A stretch of 64,000 nt of DNA from Leisingera sp. ANG-Vp (GTDB lineage: Bacteria > Pseudomonadota > Alphaproteobacteria > Rhodobacterales > Rhodobacteraceae). The notes below the pieces were generated by a model, which was not told the DNA's origin, searched no databases, and was given only the letters and a program-made list of their open reading frames with translations. The stretch is taken from NCBI RefSeq assembly GCF_000813725.1, contig NZ_JWLD01000008.1, forward strand, positions 1-64,000, written 5' to 3'. Position 1 is the stretch's first letter. Each line of letters begins with the position of its first letter. Position numbers and translations under genes: made by a program. Shown in pieces: positions 7,907-16,151 of this stretch.

Positions 7907-8359
7907 ATGACCGAGTCCCGTTTCCGCCTTCACAACTCCCTGGGCTATCAGATCACCATGCTGGCCCGGGTGATCGAACGCCGCTTCGAACAGCGCATCG
8001 CCGGCTACGGCCTCACCCGGCCGATGTGGTGCGTGCTTCTGGCCGCAGGCCTGGAAGGGCTGCATACACCCTCAGAGATTGCTGCGTTCATCGGCATCGA
8101 CCGGACCGCCACTTCCCGCACCCTCCGGCTGATGGAGGAACGCGGCTTCATCCTCCGCAGCAGCGGCACAGGGGACGGGCGCTCGATCCGGGTGGAACTG
8201 ACCGCCCAGGGGCAAACCGCCTTGGACGCGGTCCTGCCGATCGCGCAGGAAAACGCGGCGTATTTCGAAGCCAAACTGGCAGAGACAGAGCTGCAGGAAC
8301 TGCGCCGCACTGCCGCCAAGCTGATGCAGGACGAACCGCGCACCGTTCCCAAGCTGTAA
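7907..8359 (+). CDS. MarR-family regulator, probable repressor of the dehalogenase operon
   Basis: This 150-aa regulator has the MarR winged-helix core: LGYQITMLARVIERRFEQRIAGYGLTRPMWCVLLAA, then EIAAFIGIDRTATSRTLRLMEERGFILRSSGTGDGRSIRVELTAQG covering the recognition helix and wing. MarR proteins usually repress and are released by phenolic or aromatic ligands, which would fit a halogenated aromatic inducer. I placed the start at ATG 7907, just after the palindrome, rather than at the TTG inside it. The gene is 16 bases upstream of the dehalogenase gene and almost surely cotranscribed with it, giving an autoregulated sensor-enzyme pair. Confidence 0.88.
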   Translation: MTESRFRLHNSLGYQITMLARVIERRFEQRIAGYGLTRPMWCVLLAAGLEGLHTPSEIAAFIGIDRTATSRTLRLMEERGFILRSSGTGDGRSIRVELTAQGQTALDAVLPIAQENAAYFEAKLAETELQELRRTAAKLMQDEPRTVPKL

Positions 8360-8375
8360 CTTGCAAGGAAAGACC

Positions 8376-11300
8376 ATGGGCAAACTGTTTTCCTACCGAA
8401 ACCGGCCGGTGCATCTGGGACCGTACCCTCTGGAAACCCTTGCACGCCAGGCTGTGCCTGCGGGTCTGGACTCCATCCCGCCGCTGCAGCAAATCTCCTT
8501 CCGCCGCCCCGAAGCGCCGCTGTCGATTGTCAACGCCATGCGCGACTATCAGGCGATGCTGGATGCCACCCGTGAAGGGCTGGTGAAGAAGGAATGCGCT
8601 GCCATCCCAGCCTGCCCGCAAGAGCGGGCTGACCACCTGAAGGCCTTCGGCTACTACTGCGATGCCTCGCTGGCGGGCGCCTGTGCTGTGCCGCAAGCCG
8701 CCTGGCTGGAAGAGCCGCTGGTCAACCCGGATGTGGACACGCTGGCCGAAACTCTGCGCTCGAAGCAGACCCAGACCTTTGCCTCGGGCATCGACGTGGT
8801 GCTGGCTTCCTTGCGCGAGGCGATGAAGGCGCCGCCGGTCAGCTGCCGCCATCACCCGCACGCCCTGGTCTTCATCTACGAATTCCCGCGTGACCCCGGG
8901 GCAGGGGAGGAAGGCACGGACTGGCTGCATGATGCGCAAGACCAGCGTGCCTGCTTGCGGGCTGCGGAAACAGTGGTGACGCTTGCCAATTACATCCGCC
9001 TGCTGGGCTGGGAAGCCCGTGCCCACACCGGCGCCGCTACCGACGTGCACCTGGGCCGGCTGGCGGTTCAGGCAGGGCTTGCCACTTATGAAAACGGCGT
9101 GCTGACCAATCCCTTCCTGGGCAGCCGCTTCGGCATCGCCGCAATTACCACCACGCTGGAGCTGGCACCGGATCAACCGCTGGTGCCGGGCCAAATACCG
9201 GGGCTCAAGTACCGCTTCGGCCTCGGTGCCCACGCCAAAAGCGCCGGCAGCCGCGACCCCTATGCTAAACGCGCCTTCAAGGACGGGCCGCACCCGTTTG
9301 AAACGCTCAAGCGCGTGTCAGATCCAACGACCTATATCGACGAGGCAAACGTCGCCCGCGTGCCCAAGCGCACCGACATGTTCGCCCGTGCGCTGTTCGG
9401 CGACATGGGCAAGGGACCGCAAGAGGCTGCCAGGAATGGCAACTACGTCCGCAAGTCTTCCTCTGCCTTTGCCTTCCGCTCGTCGCTGGCGGCCTTTGTC
9501 CTGCTGCAGGACGGGCAGGCCGCGCCACAGATCGACCCTTCCGCCGCGGACGCCGCCCGCAATGCTGCCAGCATCAAGGCCGCCGCCTATTTCCTTGGTT
9601 GCGATGCGGTGGGCATCTCGCGCTGCCCGGACTGGGCCTATTACTCGCACGACGCAGCGGGTGCGCCGCTGGCCCCGTACCACGAAAACGCCATCAGCAT
9701 GATCATCGACCAGGGTCACGAAACCATGGAGGGTGCCTCGGGCGACGACTGGATCGCCTGCGCCCAGTCGATGCGCGCCTACCTGCGGTTCTCGCTGCTG
9801 GGCGGGGTCATCGCGCAGCAGATCCGCAACCTCGGCTATACCGCCCGGGTGCATTCAGTGATGGATGGCGAGGTGCTGCAGCCGCCGCTGCTGCTGCTCT
9901 CGGGCCTGGGCGAGGTCTCCCGCATCGGCGAGGTGATCCTGAACCCGTTCCTTGGCCCCCGGCTGAAGTCCGGCGCGGTCACCACCAACCTGCCGATGAC
10001 CCATGATCTGCCTGTGGACTTTGGCCTGCAGCGGTTCTGTGAAGCCTGCAACAAATGCGCCCGCGAATGCCCGTCAGGTGCCATCACCGCCGGGCCCAAG
10101 CTGATGTTCAACGGTTACGAGATCTGGAAATCCGACAGCCAGAAATGCACCACCTACCGGGTCAGCACACCCGGCGGCGCCATGTGCGGCCGCTGCATGA
10201 AAACCTGCCCCTGGAACCTGGAAGGGCTGTTTGCCGAGGCACCGTTCCGCTGGGCTGCCATGAATGTGCCGGGCAGCGCCAAGGCGCTGGCAAAACTCGA
10301 TGACGCGCTGGGTAACGGCGAGGTCAACAAGGTCAAGAAATGGTGGTGGGATCTCGAGATGGAGGACGAGGGCCCCTATGACCCCACCCGCCATCCGGTG
10401 AATGAGCGCAAGCTCTCCAAGGATCTGGACCTGAAGTTCGAGGACCAAACGCTGGCGGTCTATCCCGCACCGCTGGCGCCGCCGCCCTACGCCTGGCCTG
10501 CGCCGATGGACCGGGAGGCCGGAATTGCGGCCTATCAGAATTTGATCACGGCCCAGGAGCACAAACGACGCCGTGCCGCAGGCTTGCCGCCGGAGCATGT
10601 CTATACCGCCGATCAGGGCGAAGCGCCGGTGATGCGGGTGCGCCTGTCGAAGGTGGAGCACATGACGGACAGCGTCACCAAGTATGAGTTCTCGCTGCCG
10701 GACGGTGCGGCTTTGCCTCCGGCCACAGCGGGTGCGCACATCGATGTGGTGGTGGCTCCGGAGTTCCTCCGTCAGTACTCGCTGTCCGGCGACCCGGCGG
10801 ACCCCTCCAAATACCAGATCGCGGTGCTGCGCGAGGACGAGGGCCGCGGCGGATCGAAACTCATGCACCGGATCTTCGAAGAGGGGCGGATGGTGTTCAT
10901 CTCAAAACCCATCAATCACTTCCCGCTGGTTGAGGATGCCGGCAAATCCTACCTCATGGGCGGCGGTATCGGGGTGACGCCGATGATCGCCATGGCGCAC
11001 CGGCTGCATGCTTTGGGCCGAGATTTCGAATTCCGCTATTCCTGTTCGAAAATGTCAAATGGGGGGTTCCTTGAGGATCTGAAGGGAGTTCCATGGGTTG
11101 ATAAAGTGCATCTGCATTTTTCCGATCAGGGCACCCGTGCTGACCTGAAGGAAGTGCTGCGGTACGTTCCGGGCAGCCAAGTCTACACCTGCGGGCCGGA
11201 CGCCTATATGCAGGCAGTGCTCGATACTGCGCGCGGCAACGGCTTTCCGGAAGAGAGCTGCCATATGGAGTATTTCTCAGTCCCTGAGCAGCCGGAATAC

Positions 11301-11573
11301 GAGAACCACGCCTTCACGCTGAAGCTGGCAAGCTCTGGACGCGAGATTGTTGTTCCGGCTGAGAAGACGGCAGCCGATGTGCTGCTGGAGCAGGGCTTTC
11401 ATGTGGATGTAAAATGCTCCGACGGCATCTGCGGCGTGTGCAAATGCGGGCTGATTTCGGGGGAGGCTGAGCACCGGGACTTTGTGCTCTCCAACAAGCA
11501 GCGCGAGGATGCCATTATCCTGTGCCAGTCCCGTGCCTTGGAGCCGGACGGCGTGCTGGAGATCGATTTGTAG
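8376..11573 (+). CDS. rdhA: Self-sufficient cobalamin-dependent reductive dehalogenase (RdhA fused to flavin/2Fe-2S reductase)
   Basis: This 1065-aa fusion protein should reductively remove a halogen from an organic, probably aromatic, substrate in the cytoplasm. Residues 1 to about 690 form the corrinoid-binding dehalogenase part. They contain two 4Fe-4S motifs, C555-x2-C558-x2-C561-x3-C565-P and C591 with C604-x2-C607-x3-C611-P. A DWAYYSHD segment (Y422/Y423) is a candidate site for the proton-donor tyrosine. Residues about 745-980 form an oxygenase-reductase-like flavin and NAD(P)H module (RQYSLSGD, GGGIGVTP), and the C-terminus is a plant-type 2Fe-2S ferredoxin (C1014, C1019, C1022, C1050). 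The layout equals that of Nitratireductor NpRdhA and Comamonas BhbA, which need no separate electron donor. There is no Tat signal, unlike respiratory enzymes. I chose ATG 8376 because of the upstream AAGGAAAG. Confidence 0.92.
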   Translation: MGKLFSYRNRPVHLGPYPLETLARQAVPAGLDSIPPLQQISFRRPEAPLSIVNAMRDYQAMLDATREGLVKKECAAIPACPQERADHLKAFGYYCDASLAGACAVPQAAWLEEPLVNPDVDTLAETLRSKQTQTFASGIDVVLASLREAMKAPPVSCRHHPHALVFIYEFPRDPGAGEEGTDWLHDAQDQRACLRAAETVVTLANYIRLLGWEARAHTGAATDVHLGRLAVQAGLATYENGVLTNPFLGSRFGIAAITTTLELAPDQPLVPGQIPGLKYRFGLGAHAKSAGSRDPYAKRAFKDGPHPFETLKRVSDPTTYIDEANVARVPKRTDMFARALFGDMGKGPQEAARNGNYVRKSSSAFAFRSSLAAFVLLQDGQAAPQIDPSAADAARNAASIKAAAYFLGCDAVGISRCPDWAYYSHDAAGAPLAPYHENAISMIIDQGHETMEGASGDDWIACAQSMRAYLRFSLLGGVIAQQIRNLGYTARVHSVMDGEVLQPPLLLLSGLGEVSRIGEVILNPFLGPRLKSGAVTTNLPMTHDLPVDFGLQRFCEACNKCARECPSGAITAGPKLMFNGYEIWKSDSQKCTTYRVSTPGGAMCGRCMKTCPWNLEGLFAEAPFRWAAMNVPGSAKALAKLDDALGNGEVNKVKKWWWDLEMEDEGPYDPTRHPVNERKLSKDLDLKFEDQTLAVYPAPLAPPPYAWPAPMDREAGIAAYQNLITAQEHKRRRAAGLPPEHVYTADQGEAPVMRVRLSKVEHMTDSVTKYEFSLPDGAALPPATAGAHIDVVVAPEFLRQYSLSGDPADPSKYQIAVLREDEGRGGSKLMHRIFEEGRMVFISKPINHFPLVEDAGKSYLMGGGIGVTPMIAMAHRLHALGRDFEFRYSCSKMSNGGFLEDLKGVPWVDKVHLHFSDQGTRADLKEVLRYVPGSQVYTCGPDAYMQAVLDTARGNGFPEESCHMEYFSVPEQPEYENHAFTLKLASSGREIVVPAEKTAADVLLEQGFHVDVKCSDGICGVCKCGLISGEAEHRDFVLSNKQREDAIILCQSRALEPDGVLEIDL

Positions 11574-11583
11574 CGGCAGCTGC

Positions 11584-11976
11584 TTAGAACGGCTGCCGCT
11601 CGCCCAGCAGATAGCGGGCAACGTCGGCATAATCAAAGGCGAGCGAAACAGAAAGCACTGCGCTAACCGCCAGAATGATGTGCCGGGGCAGGGCGGGCAT
11701 ATCCGTGCGCTGACGCTGGCGCCAAAGCCAGATGACCAGCGGAGTCCACAGCAGCACATGCGGCAGCCCCAGGAGCCGTACATACCCGAGCTGGCCGTAA
11801 ATCCAGTAGACCCCGCCGGCGGCGGCAATGCTGACGGCCACGGTCGCCGCTCCCGCAATCCGGCTGGGCTTCCAGATCAGCAGTGCCAGCGGCAGAACGA
11901 AACCGCCGAAAAACAGCAGGTTCAGCCAGATCTGCACCCATTGCGGCTGGGTGGCGATTGCCTCTTCCAAAGTCAT
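11584..11976 (-). CDS. Small multi-pass membrane protein of unknown function
   Basis: The 130-aa product has about four hydrophobic segments (LNLLFFGGFVLPLALLIW, GAATVAVSIAAAGGVYWIYG, LPHVLLWTPLVIWLW and HIILAVSAVLSVSLAF) joined by short charged loops. It begins MTLEEAIATQPQWVQ. I recognise no named family. It is convergent to the dehalogenase gene with only ten bases between the stops; the GCGGCAG/CTGCCGC hairpin over 11573-11599 may terminate both. Nothing links it functionally to dehalogenation, since it is on the opposite strand. The sulfatase gene lies 53 bp upstream on the same strand. Confidence 0.7.
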   Translation of the reverse strand: MTLEEAIATQPQWVQIWLNLLFFGGFVLPLALLIWKPSRIAGAATVAVSIAAAGGVYWIYGQLGYVRLLGLPHVLLWTPLVIWLWRQRQRTDMPALPRHIILAVSAVLSVSLAFDYADVARYLLGERQPF

Positions 11977-12029
11977 GCGCGCGGCCCTCCTGCCGGAACC
12001 CTAGGCAAGGGCAGGGGAGGCGGCAAGGG

Positions 12030-13496
12030 CTACAGCGGAGATCCTTCGCGCATCTTGTCCTGCTCTGACGGGGTGGGCGTGTGATTGAACACATAAGCGG
12101 TGCGGCAAGCGTCCTCGCCGCCCAATTCCTCAATCCTGCGGCGCTGATCCGCAAAGGCACGTGCATTTGCCGCTTCAGGATCGCAGATCGCCTGCAGCCG
12201 CCGCTCGCCCTCAGCCAGGGCAGCATTGATCTCCGGATCATTCACCCCGTCCATGGCCCGGTTCATTTGCTCATGCGGATCCGCCTCCAGATCGAACAGC
12301 TGCGGCTGCATCCCGGCGTAGTAGACGTATTTCCACTTGCTCCAGCGCACCATGAAGGCGCCGGTTTTCGAGCCGCCGTCGTGATACTCGCTGAACCCGG
12401 TACGGGCCGCGTCGTAGGGTGCACTGGCGATTGAACGCAGCGAGACGCCCGGCAGGCCCGTCTCCTGTGCCACACCGCAAACCTCGCGCGCAGTGGCGGC
12501 GATATCGGTCAGATTTGTGCAGGTTGCCACAATTGCGCCCGCCGGCACGCCCGGGCCCGCGGCAATCATCGGCACCCCGGCGCTGGCCTCATACATCACC
12601 TGTTTGGTCCAGAACCCCTGGTCTCCCATCATGTCGCCATGGTCCGAAACATAAAGGATCACCGTGTTTTCCAGCTGGCCGCTGGCCTCCAGAGCCTTGA
12701 TCACCCGGCCCATGCAATCATCCATAAAAGATGTCAGCCCGTAATACGCTGCCTTGGCCTCGCGCATCTTCTGCTCGTCGAAGTAATCATCGTAGTTGAA
12801 GAACTCTGCTATGTTGCGCAGCTCCTCGTGGTCCGGCAGCCCTTCGCCATAGCCTACCGGCAAGTCCATGTCTGCCGGGTCGTACATGCTGTACCACTCC
12901 TCCGGGCAGGTGAGCGGGTAATGCGGGCTGACCAGCGAAACAAACGCGGCCCAAGGCTGCTCCTGCCGCTTGGGATCGGCAAGCCAGGCCTCCGCTGCAT
13001 CGGTGATCGCCAGGTCATAATCGGTATAGGTGCTGGAGCCAGTGCCGACATCGCCGGCCAGTTCTGCCGCCGAGTCATAAGGCGGCGGGTTTTCCCGCAG
13101 CAGGCCGATCGCCCAGCCGACGCCGCCCACCACATGCATCGGCACGATCTCTTCGGAGAACCCGTTGTCATTCTCGCTTGAGCGGAAATGCAGCTTGCCG
13201 ATCGACACCACCTCGCGGCCCGCCTCCCGCAGCGCATGCATCCAGCTCTGCGGCTTCCCGGCATAGGGCGTGGCACTGTCCCAATGGCCGGTCTTGTGCA
13301 CCCAATTGCCGGTGGCCAGCGCTGCCCGGGTCGGCACGCACATCGGCGAAGGCGTATAGGCCGAGGTGAACATCGTGCCCCGCGCCGCCAGCGCATCCAG
13401 ATTCGGCGTCTTCACAATCGGATGGCCCGCGCAGCCCATCGCATCCTTGCGGTGCTCGTCGGAAATTATGACCAGGAAATTCGGCTGCTCGCTCAT
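12030..13496 (-). CDS. Type I sulfatase/phosphonate monoester hydrolase family enzyme
   Basis: This 488-aa hydrolase carries the formylglycine motif C53-V-P-T-R57 (CxPxR), in which the Cys is oxidised to the catalytic aldehyde hydrate. Metal ligands are suggested by D13-E14 near the N-terminus (IISDEHR) and by the later SDHGDMMGDQG. The sequence resembles the choline-sulfatase and phosphonate-monoesterase branch. There is no signal peptide, so the substrate would be cleaved in the cytoplasm. I chose ATG 13496 because of the GGGAGGA before it; the open frame extends further upstream without support. A divergent LysR gene shares the promoter region with a 10-bp-arm inverted repeat and probably controls it. 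The exact sulfate or phosphonate ester is unknown. Confidence 0.88.
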   Translation of the reverse strand: MSEQPNFLVIISDEHRKDAMGCAGHPIVKTPNLDALAARGTMFTSAYTPSPMCVPTRAALATGNWVHKTGHWDSATPYAGKPQSWMHALREAGREVVSIGKLHFRSSENDNGFSEEIVPMHVVGGVGWAIGLLRENPPPYDSAAELAGDVGTGSSTYTDYDLAITDAAEAWLADPKRQEQPWAAFVSLVSPHYPLTCPEEWYSMYDPADMDLPVGYGEGLPDHEELRNIAEFFNYDDYFDEQKMREAKAAYYGLTSFMDDCMGRVIKALEASGQLENTVILYVSDHGDMMGDQGFWTKQVMYEASAGVPMIAAGPGVPAGAIVATCTNLTDIAATAREVCGVAQETGLPGVSLRSIASAPYDAARTGFSEYHDGGSKTGAFMVRWSKWKYVYYAGMQPQLFDLEADPHEQMNRAMDGVNDPEINAALAEGERRLQAICDPEAANARAFADQRRRIEELGGEDACRTAYVFNHTPTPSEQDKMREGSPL

Positions 13497-13580
13497 CGGA
13501 TCCTCCCTAACGCCGCCTGTGCCGCAATGGCCAGGCAGCCAGGCCACACAGTTGTGGAAATCCGCGCGGCAATCCAATAG

Positions 13581-13613
13581 ATAAATTTTCCATCTCTTGA
13601 TAAGAAAATTTAT
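13581..13613. promoter_or_regulatory. 10-bp-arm inverted repeat, probable LysR operator
   Basis: ATAAATTTTC (13581-13590) and GAAAATTTAT (13604-13613) are exact reverse complements, 13 bases apart. They sit between the sulfatase and LysR starts and end eight bases before the LysR ATG. The long AT-rich arms stand out in a GC-rich region. Confidence 0.65.
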
Positions 13614-13621
13614 GGCAAGGC

Positions 13622-14494
13622 ATGACGACACCTCTGAAGTGGCTGCACAATTTCGAAGCTGTTGCCCGGCTCGGCAATATGACATTGGCCGCGCAGGAGG
13701 TCGGGCTGACCCAGGCGGCGCTCAGCCAGCAGATGCAGGCGCTGGAAACCCACCTGAAACTGCAGCTGTTCACCCGCGAGCCGCGCGGCATGTCGCTCAC
13801 CGCCTCCGGCGCACAGCTTTACAGCGATGTGTCCCCCGGGCTGGAGCAGATCAGCAACGCCCTGAAACGCTACCAGCAACCGCAGAGCAGCCGTCTGCGC
13901 ATCCTCTGCAACGCCAGTTTCGCCCTGCGCTGGCTGATCCCCAACATGCCGCGGTTCCATGCTCTCCATCCTGACATCCAGGTGGAGACCCGAACTGCCC
14001 TCTGGCGTCCCGAGAGGCACGGCTACGACCCGGATGCCGAGATATTCCTGGGCGGCCCGGTGCAGCCGGCGCCCGCCAAGGCCATCATGCACTGCGAAAT
14101 CGCTGCGGTTCACGCACCAAGCTGCCCCGAGGAGGGCCCGAAGCCGGTGATCCGTATCAGCGGCCAGGAAAGCCTGTTCGAAGAATGGCTCAAGACCCCG
14201 CGCTTTACGGCCTCCAAGGCCCGTCAAATCCTCGAAGTGGACAGCGTGCACGCTGCGGTCAGCCTCGCTGCAGATGGCCTCGGCTGGACCCTGTGCCCCT
14301 CTTTCCTGGTCCGCGAGGAGGTGCAATCCGGACGGCTCGTTGCAATGGATGCCGGCGTTTCGGCGCCTAAAAGGGCCTATTGGCTCCAGTTGAAAAACCG
14401 CCCCGGTGCGGCGGCCGAGGTTTTTTGCGATTGGATTTCCGCGGCGGCGGCCGACACTCAGACCGGAAGTTGCGCCGCTGGCTCGGCGCCATGA
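13622..14494 (+). CDS. LysR-type regulator (GcvA-like), divergent to sulfatase
   Basis: The 290-aa protein has the LysR winged helix at residues about 3-62 (LKWLHNFEAVARLGNMTLAAQEVGLTQAALSQQMQALE, then FTREPRGMSLTASG) followed by a periplasmic-binding-like effector domain. In that domain SRLRILCNASFALRWLIPNMPRF is the typical first strand and helix of the GcvA/AmpR group. It is transcribed away from the sulfatase gene with 125 bp between the starts and a strong inverted repeat directly before its ATG, so autorepression plus activation of the sulfatase is the simple model. The effector is unknown. Confidence 0.88.
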   Translation: MTTPLKWLHNFEAVARLGNMTLAAQEVGLTQAALSQQMQALETHLKLQLFTREPRGMSLTASGAQLYSDVSPGLEQISNALKRYQQPQSSRLRILCNASFALRWLIPNMPRFHALHPDIQVETRTALWRPERHGYDPDAEIFLGGPVQPAPAKAIMHCEIAAVHAPSCPEEGPKPVIRISGQESLFEEWLKTPRFTASKARQILEVDSVHAAVSLAADGLGWTLCPSFLVREEVQSGRLVAMDAGVSAPKRAYWLQLKNRPGAAAEVFCDWISAAAADTQTGSCAAGSAP

Positions 14495-14525
14495 AGGGTT
14501 TGAGGAGATGCACAGGAACCGTACC

Positions 14526-14550
14526 TTCTTCTTTGTAAAAATACTCAAAA
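14526..14550 (-). repeat. Intergenic repeat element, copy A
   Basis: Read on the minus strand this is TTTGAGTATTT, two variable bases (TT), then ACAAAGAAGAAG. The same 23 of 25 bases occur on the plus strand at 25708-25732. It lies between the LysR gene and the COG0523 gene, in non-coding DNA. I see no open frame or hairpin that explains its conservation. Confidence 0.6.
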
Positions 14551-14648
14551 TTCTAAGGCCGGCCACAGGCATTGCGCGGTGACAGACGGCGCTTGCCCGG
14601 TTTCCATCTTGCAGACGTGCAGGCCGGCTGCTATCTCCGTTAAAGAGA

Positions 14649-14665
14649 ATGTTATGATATAACAT
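14649..14665. promoter_or_regulatory. Zur-box-like operator (ATGTTAT-GAT-ATAACAT)
   Basis: Perfect 7-base arms ATGTTAT and ATAACAT flank GAT. This matches the known alphaproteobacterial Zur operator style (GTTATAnTATAAC core). It stands 15 bases before the COG0523 GTPase start, a family that is commonly Zur-controlled. Expression is therefore expected when zinc is scarce. Confidence 0.75.
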
Positions 14666-14679
14666 AATCGGAGATTCGC

Positions 14680-15882
14680 ATGACGGACAACAGGCTGCCG
14701 GTCACGGTGCTGTCGGGCTTTCTTGGCGCCGGCAAGACCACCCTTCTGAACCACGTGCTGAACAACCGCGCGGGCCGCCGGGTGGCGGTCATCGTCAACG
14801 ACATGAGCGAAGTAAACATCGACGCCGATCTGGTGCGCGGTGAAACCGAACTGTCGCGCCAGGACGAAAAACTGGTGGAAATGACCAATGGCTGCATCTG
14901 CTGCACCCTTCGCGACGACCTGCTGCAGGAGGTAAGACGCCTCGCTGCCGAGGGCCGGTTCGACTACCTTCTGATCGAAAGCACCGGCATCGCCGAGCCG
15001 CTGCCGGTGGCGGCGACTTTTGATTTCCGCGATGCGGACGGCGAGAGCCTCTCGGATGTTGCCCGCCTCGACACTATGGTCACCGTGGTCGATGCGGTGA
15101 ACCTGCTGCAGGACTTCTCCAGCCACGATTTCCTCAGCGACCGCGGCGAAAGCCTGGGCGAGGAGGACGACCGCACCCTGGTCAACCTTCTCACCGACCA
15201 GATCGAATTTTCCAATGTCATCATCCTGAACAAGGTGAGTGAAGCCGGACCGGCCAAGACCGAAGCCGCGATGCTGGTCATCAAGTCGCTGAACCCGGAT
15301 GCCGAAGTGATCCATGCGGATTACTCCGAGGTGGATGGCGACCGCATCTTCGACACAGGCCGGTTCGACTTTGACCGCGCCCATGAGCATCCCCTGTGGG
15401 CCAAGGAGCTGTACGGGTTCGAGCACCATGTGCCCGAGACCGAAGAATATGGCATCTCCTCCTTTGTCTACCGCGCCAAGCGTCCCTTTGATCCAGCCAA
15501 AATCCATGCGCTGCTGAACGGCGATCTGCCGGGCGTGATCCGCGCCAAGGGCCATTTCTGGATGGCCACCCGCCCTGAATGGGCCGCTGAGTTTTCCCTT
15601 GCCGGCGCCATCTCCTCGGTCCGCCCGCTGGGCCTGTGGTGGGCGGCAGTGCCAACCGAGCGCTGGCCCAGCCACCCGGAAGCCCGGCGCGAGTTCCTGC
15701 AGAACTGGGATGAAACCTGGGGCGACCGGCGCCAGGAACTGGTTTTCATCGGCTCCGGCCTGGATGAGGCGGCAACCGCCGCGCGCCTGGATGCCTGCCT
15801 GATGCCGGAAACCGCAGGCGGCTTTGACCCGGCCTGGGCATCGCTCGAGGACCCGTTCCCAAGCTGGCGCCGGAATGGCTGA
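14680..15882 (+). CDS. COG0523/CobW-type GTP-binding metallochaperone, likely zinc-related (ZigA/YciC-like)
   Basis: The 400-aa G3E GTPase has the P-loop GFLGAGKTT (residues 13-21), the metal-binding C72-I-C74-C75 motif of the family, the switch sequence ESTGIAEP, the guanine-specificity motif NKVS near 187, and a CobW C-terminal domain ([14 protein letters not shown], then [11 protein letters not shown]). COG0523 proteins use GTP to insert or store metal. CobW itself acts in cobalamin synthesis, but the Zur-like box directly upstream argues that this copy serves zinc supply in deficiency. A small protein gene overlaps its stop codon and is translationally coupled. Confidence 0.9.
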   Translation: MTDNRLPVTVLSGFLGAGKTTLLNHVLNNRAGRRVAVIVNDMSEVNIDADLVRGETELSRQDEKLVEMTNGCICCTLRDDLLQEVRRLAAEGRFDYLLIESTGIAEPLPVAATFDFRDADGESLSDVARLDTMVTVVDAVNLLQDFSSHDFLSDRGESLGEEDDRTLVNLLTDQIEFSNVIILNKVSEAGPAKTEAAMLVIKSLNPDAEVIHADYSEVDGDRIFDTGRFDFDRAHEHPLWAKELYGFEHHVPETEEYGISSFVYRAKRPFDPAKIHALLNGDLPGVIRAKGHFWMATRPEWAAEFSLAGAISSVRPLGLWWAAVPTERWPSHPEARREFLQNWDETWGDRRQELVFIGSGLDEAATAARLDACLMPETAGGFDPAWASLEDPFPSWRRNG

Positions 15883-16144
15883 CCGCAGGGCACGCCGCAA
15901 CCTGAACTCGCGTCTGAAACGGCGGCGCCGGGCCGGGAACCCGATGCAGGCCTATGATGCCCTGCCGCCGCCCCTGCGGCAGTGGCTGGCGTCGGCCTGC
16001 CTGCCCTGGAGCCCGGCGTCGGCGCTCAGGCTCTGGAGCAAGGCAGGCGGCAGCCGCAATCCTGCTGAGGCTGCTGCACGGCTGGATGCCGCTGAACAGG
16101 CTATGCTGCGGCGCGATGCCGGAGTTTGGGAATTCCGCAGATGA
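15875..16144 (+). CDS. Small basic protein coupled to the COG0523 gene (DUF6525-like)
   Basis: This 89-aa protein starts [19 protein letters not shown], followed by a short conserved-looking core [21 protein letters not shown] and an alanine/arginine-rich helix at the end. It resembles the small DUF6525 proteins of Rhodobacteraceae, from memory of that family, and has no known function. Its ATG overlaps the COG0523 stop by eight bases, so it is probably part of the same zinc-responsive transcript. The very basic N-terminus could bind nucleic acid, for example ribosomal RNA, but this is a guess. Confidence 0.65.
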   Translation: MADRRARRNLNSRLKRRRRAGNPMQAYDALPPPLRQWLASACLPWSPASALRLWSKAGGSRNPAEAAARLDAAEQAMLRRDAGVWEFRR

Positions 16145-16151
16145 CTGGGCC

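Noticed and set aside
8148-9293. 381-aa minus-strand frame opposite marR and rdhA
   Set aside because: No motifs; the plus strand codes for MarR and the dehalogenase throughout.
14545-15900. 451-aa minus-strand frame
   Set aside because: Antisense shadow of the COG0523 gene, which has complete GTPase motifs.
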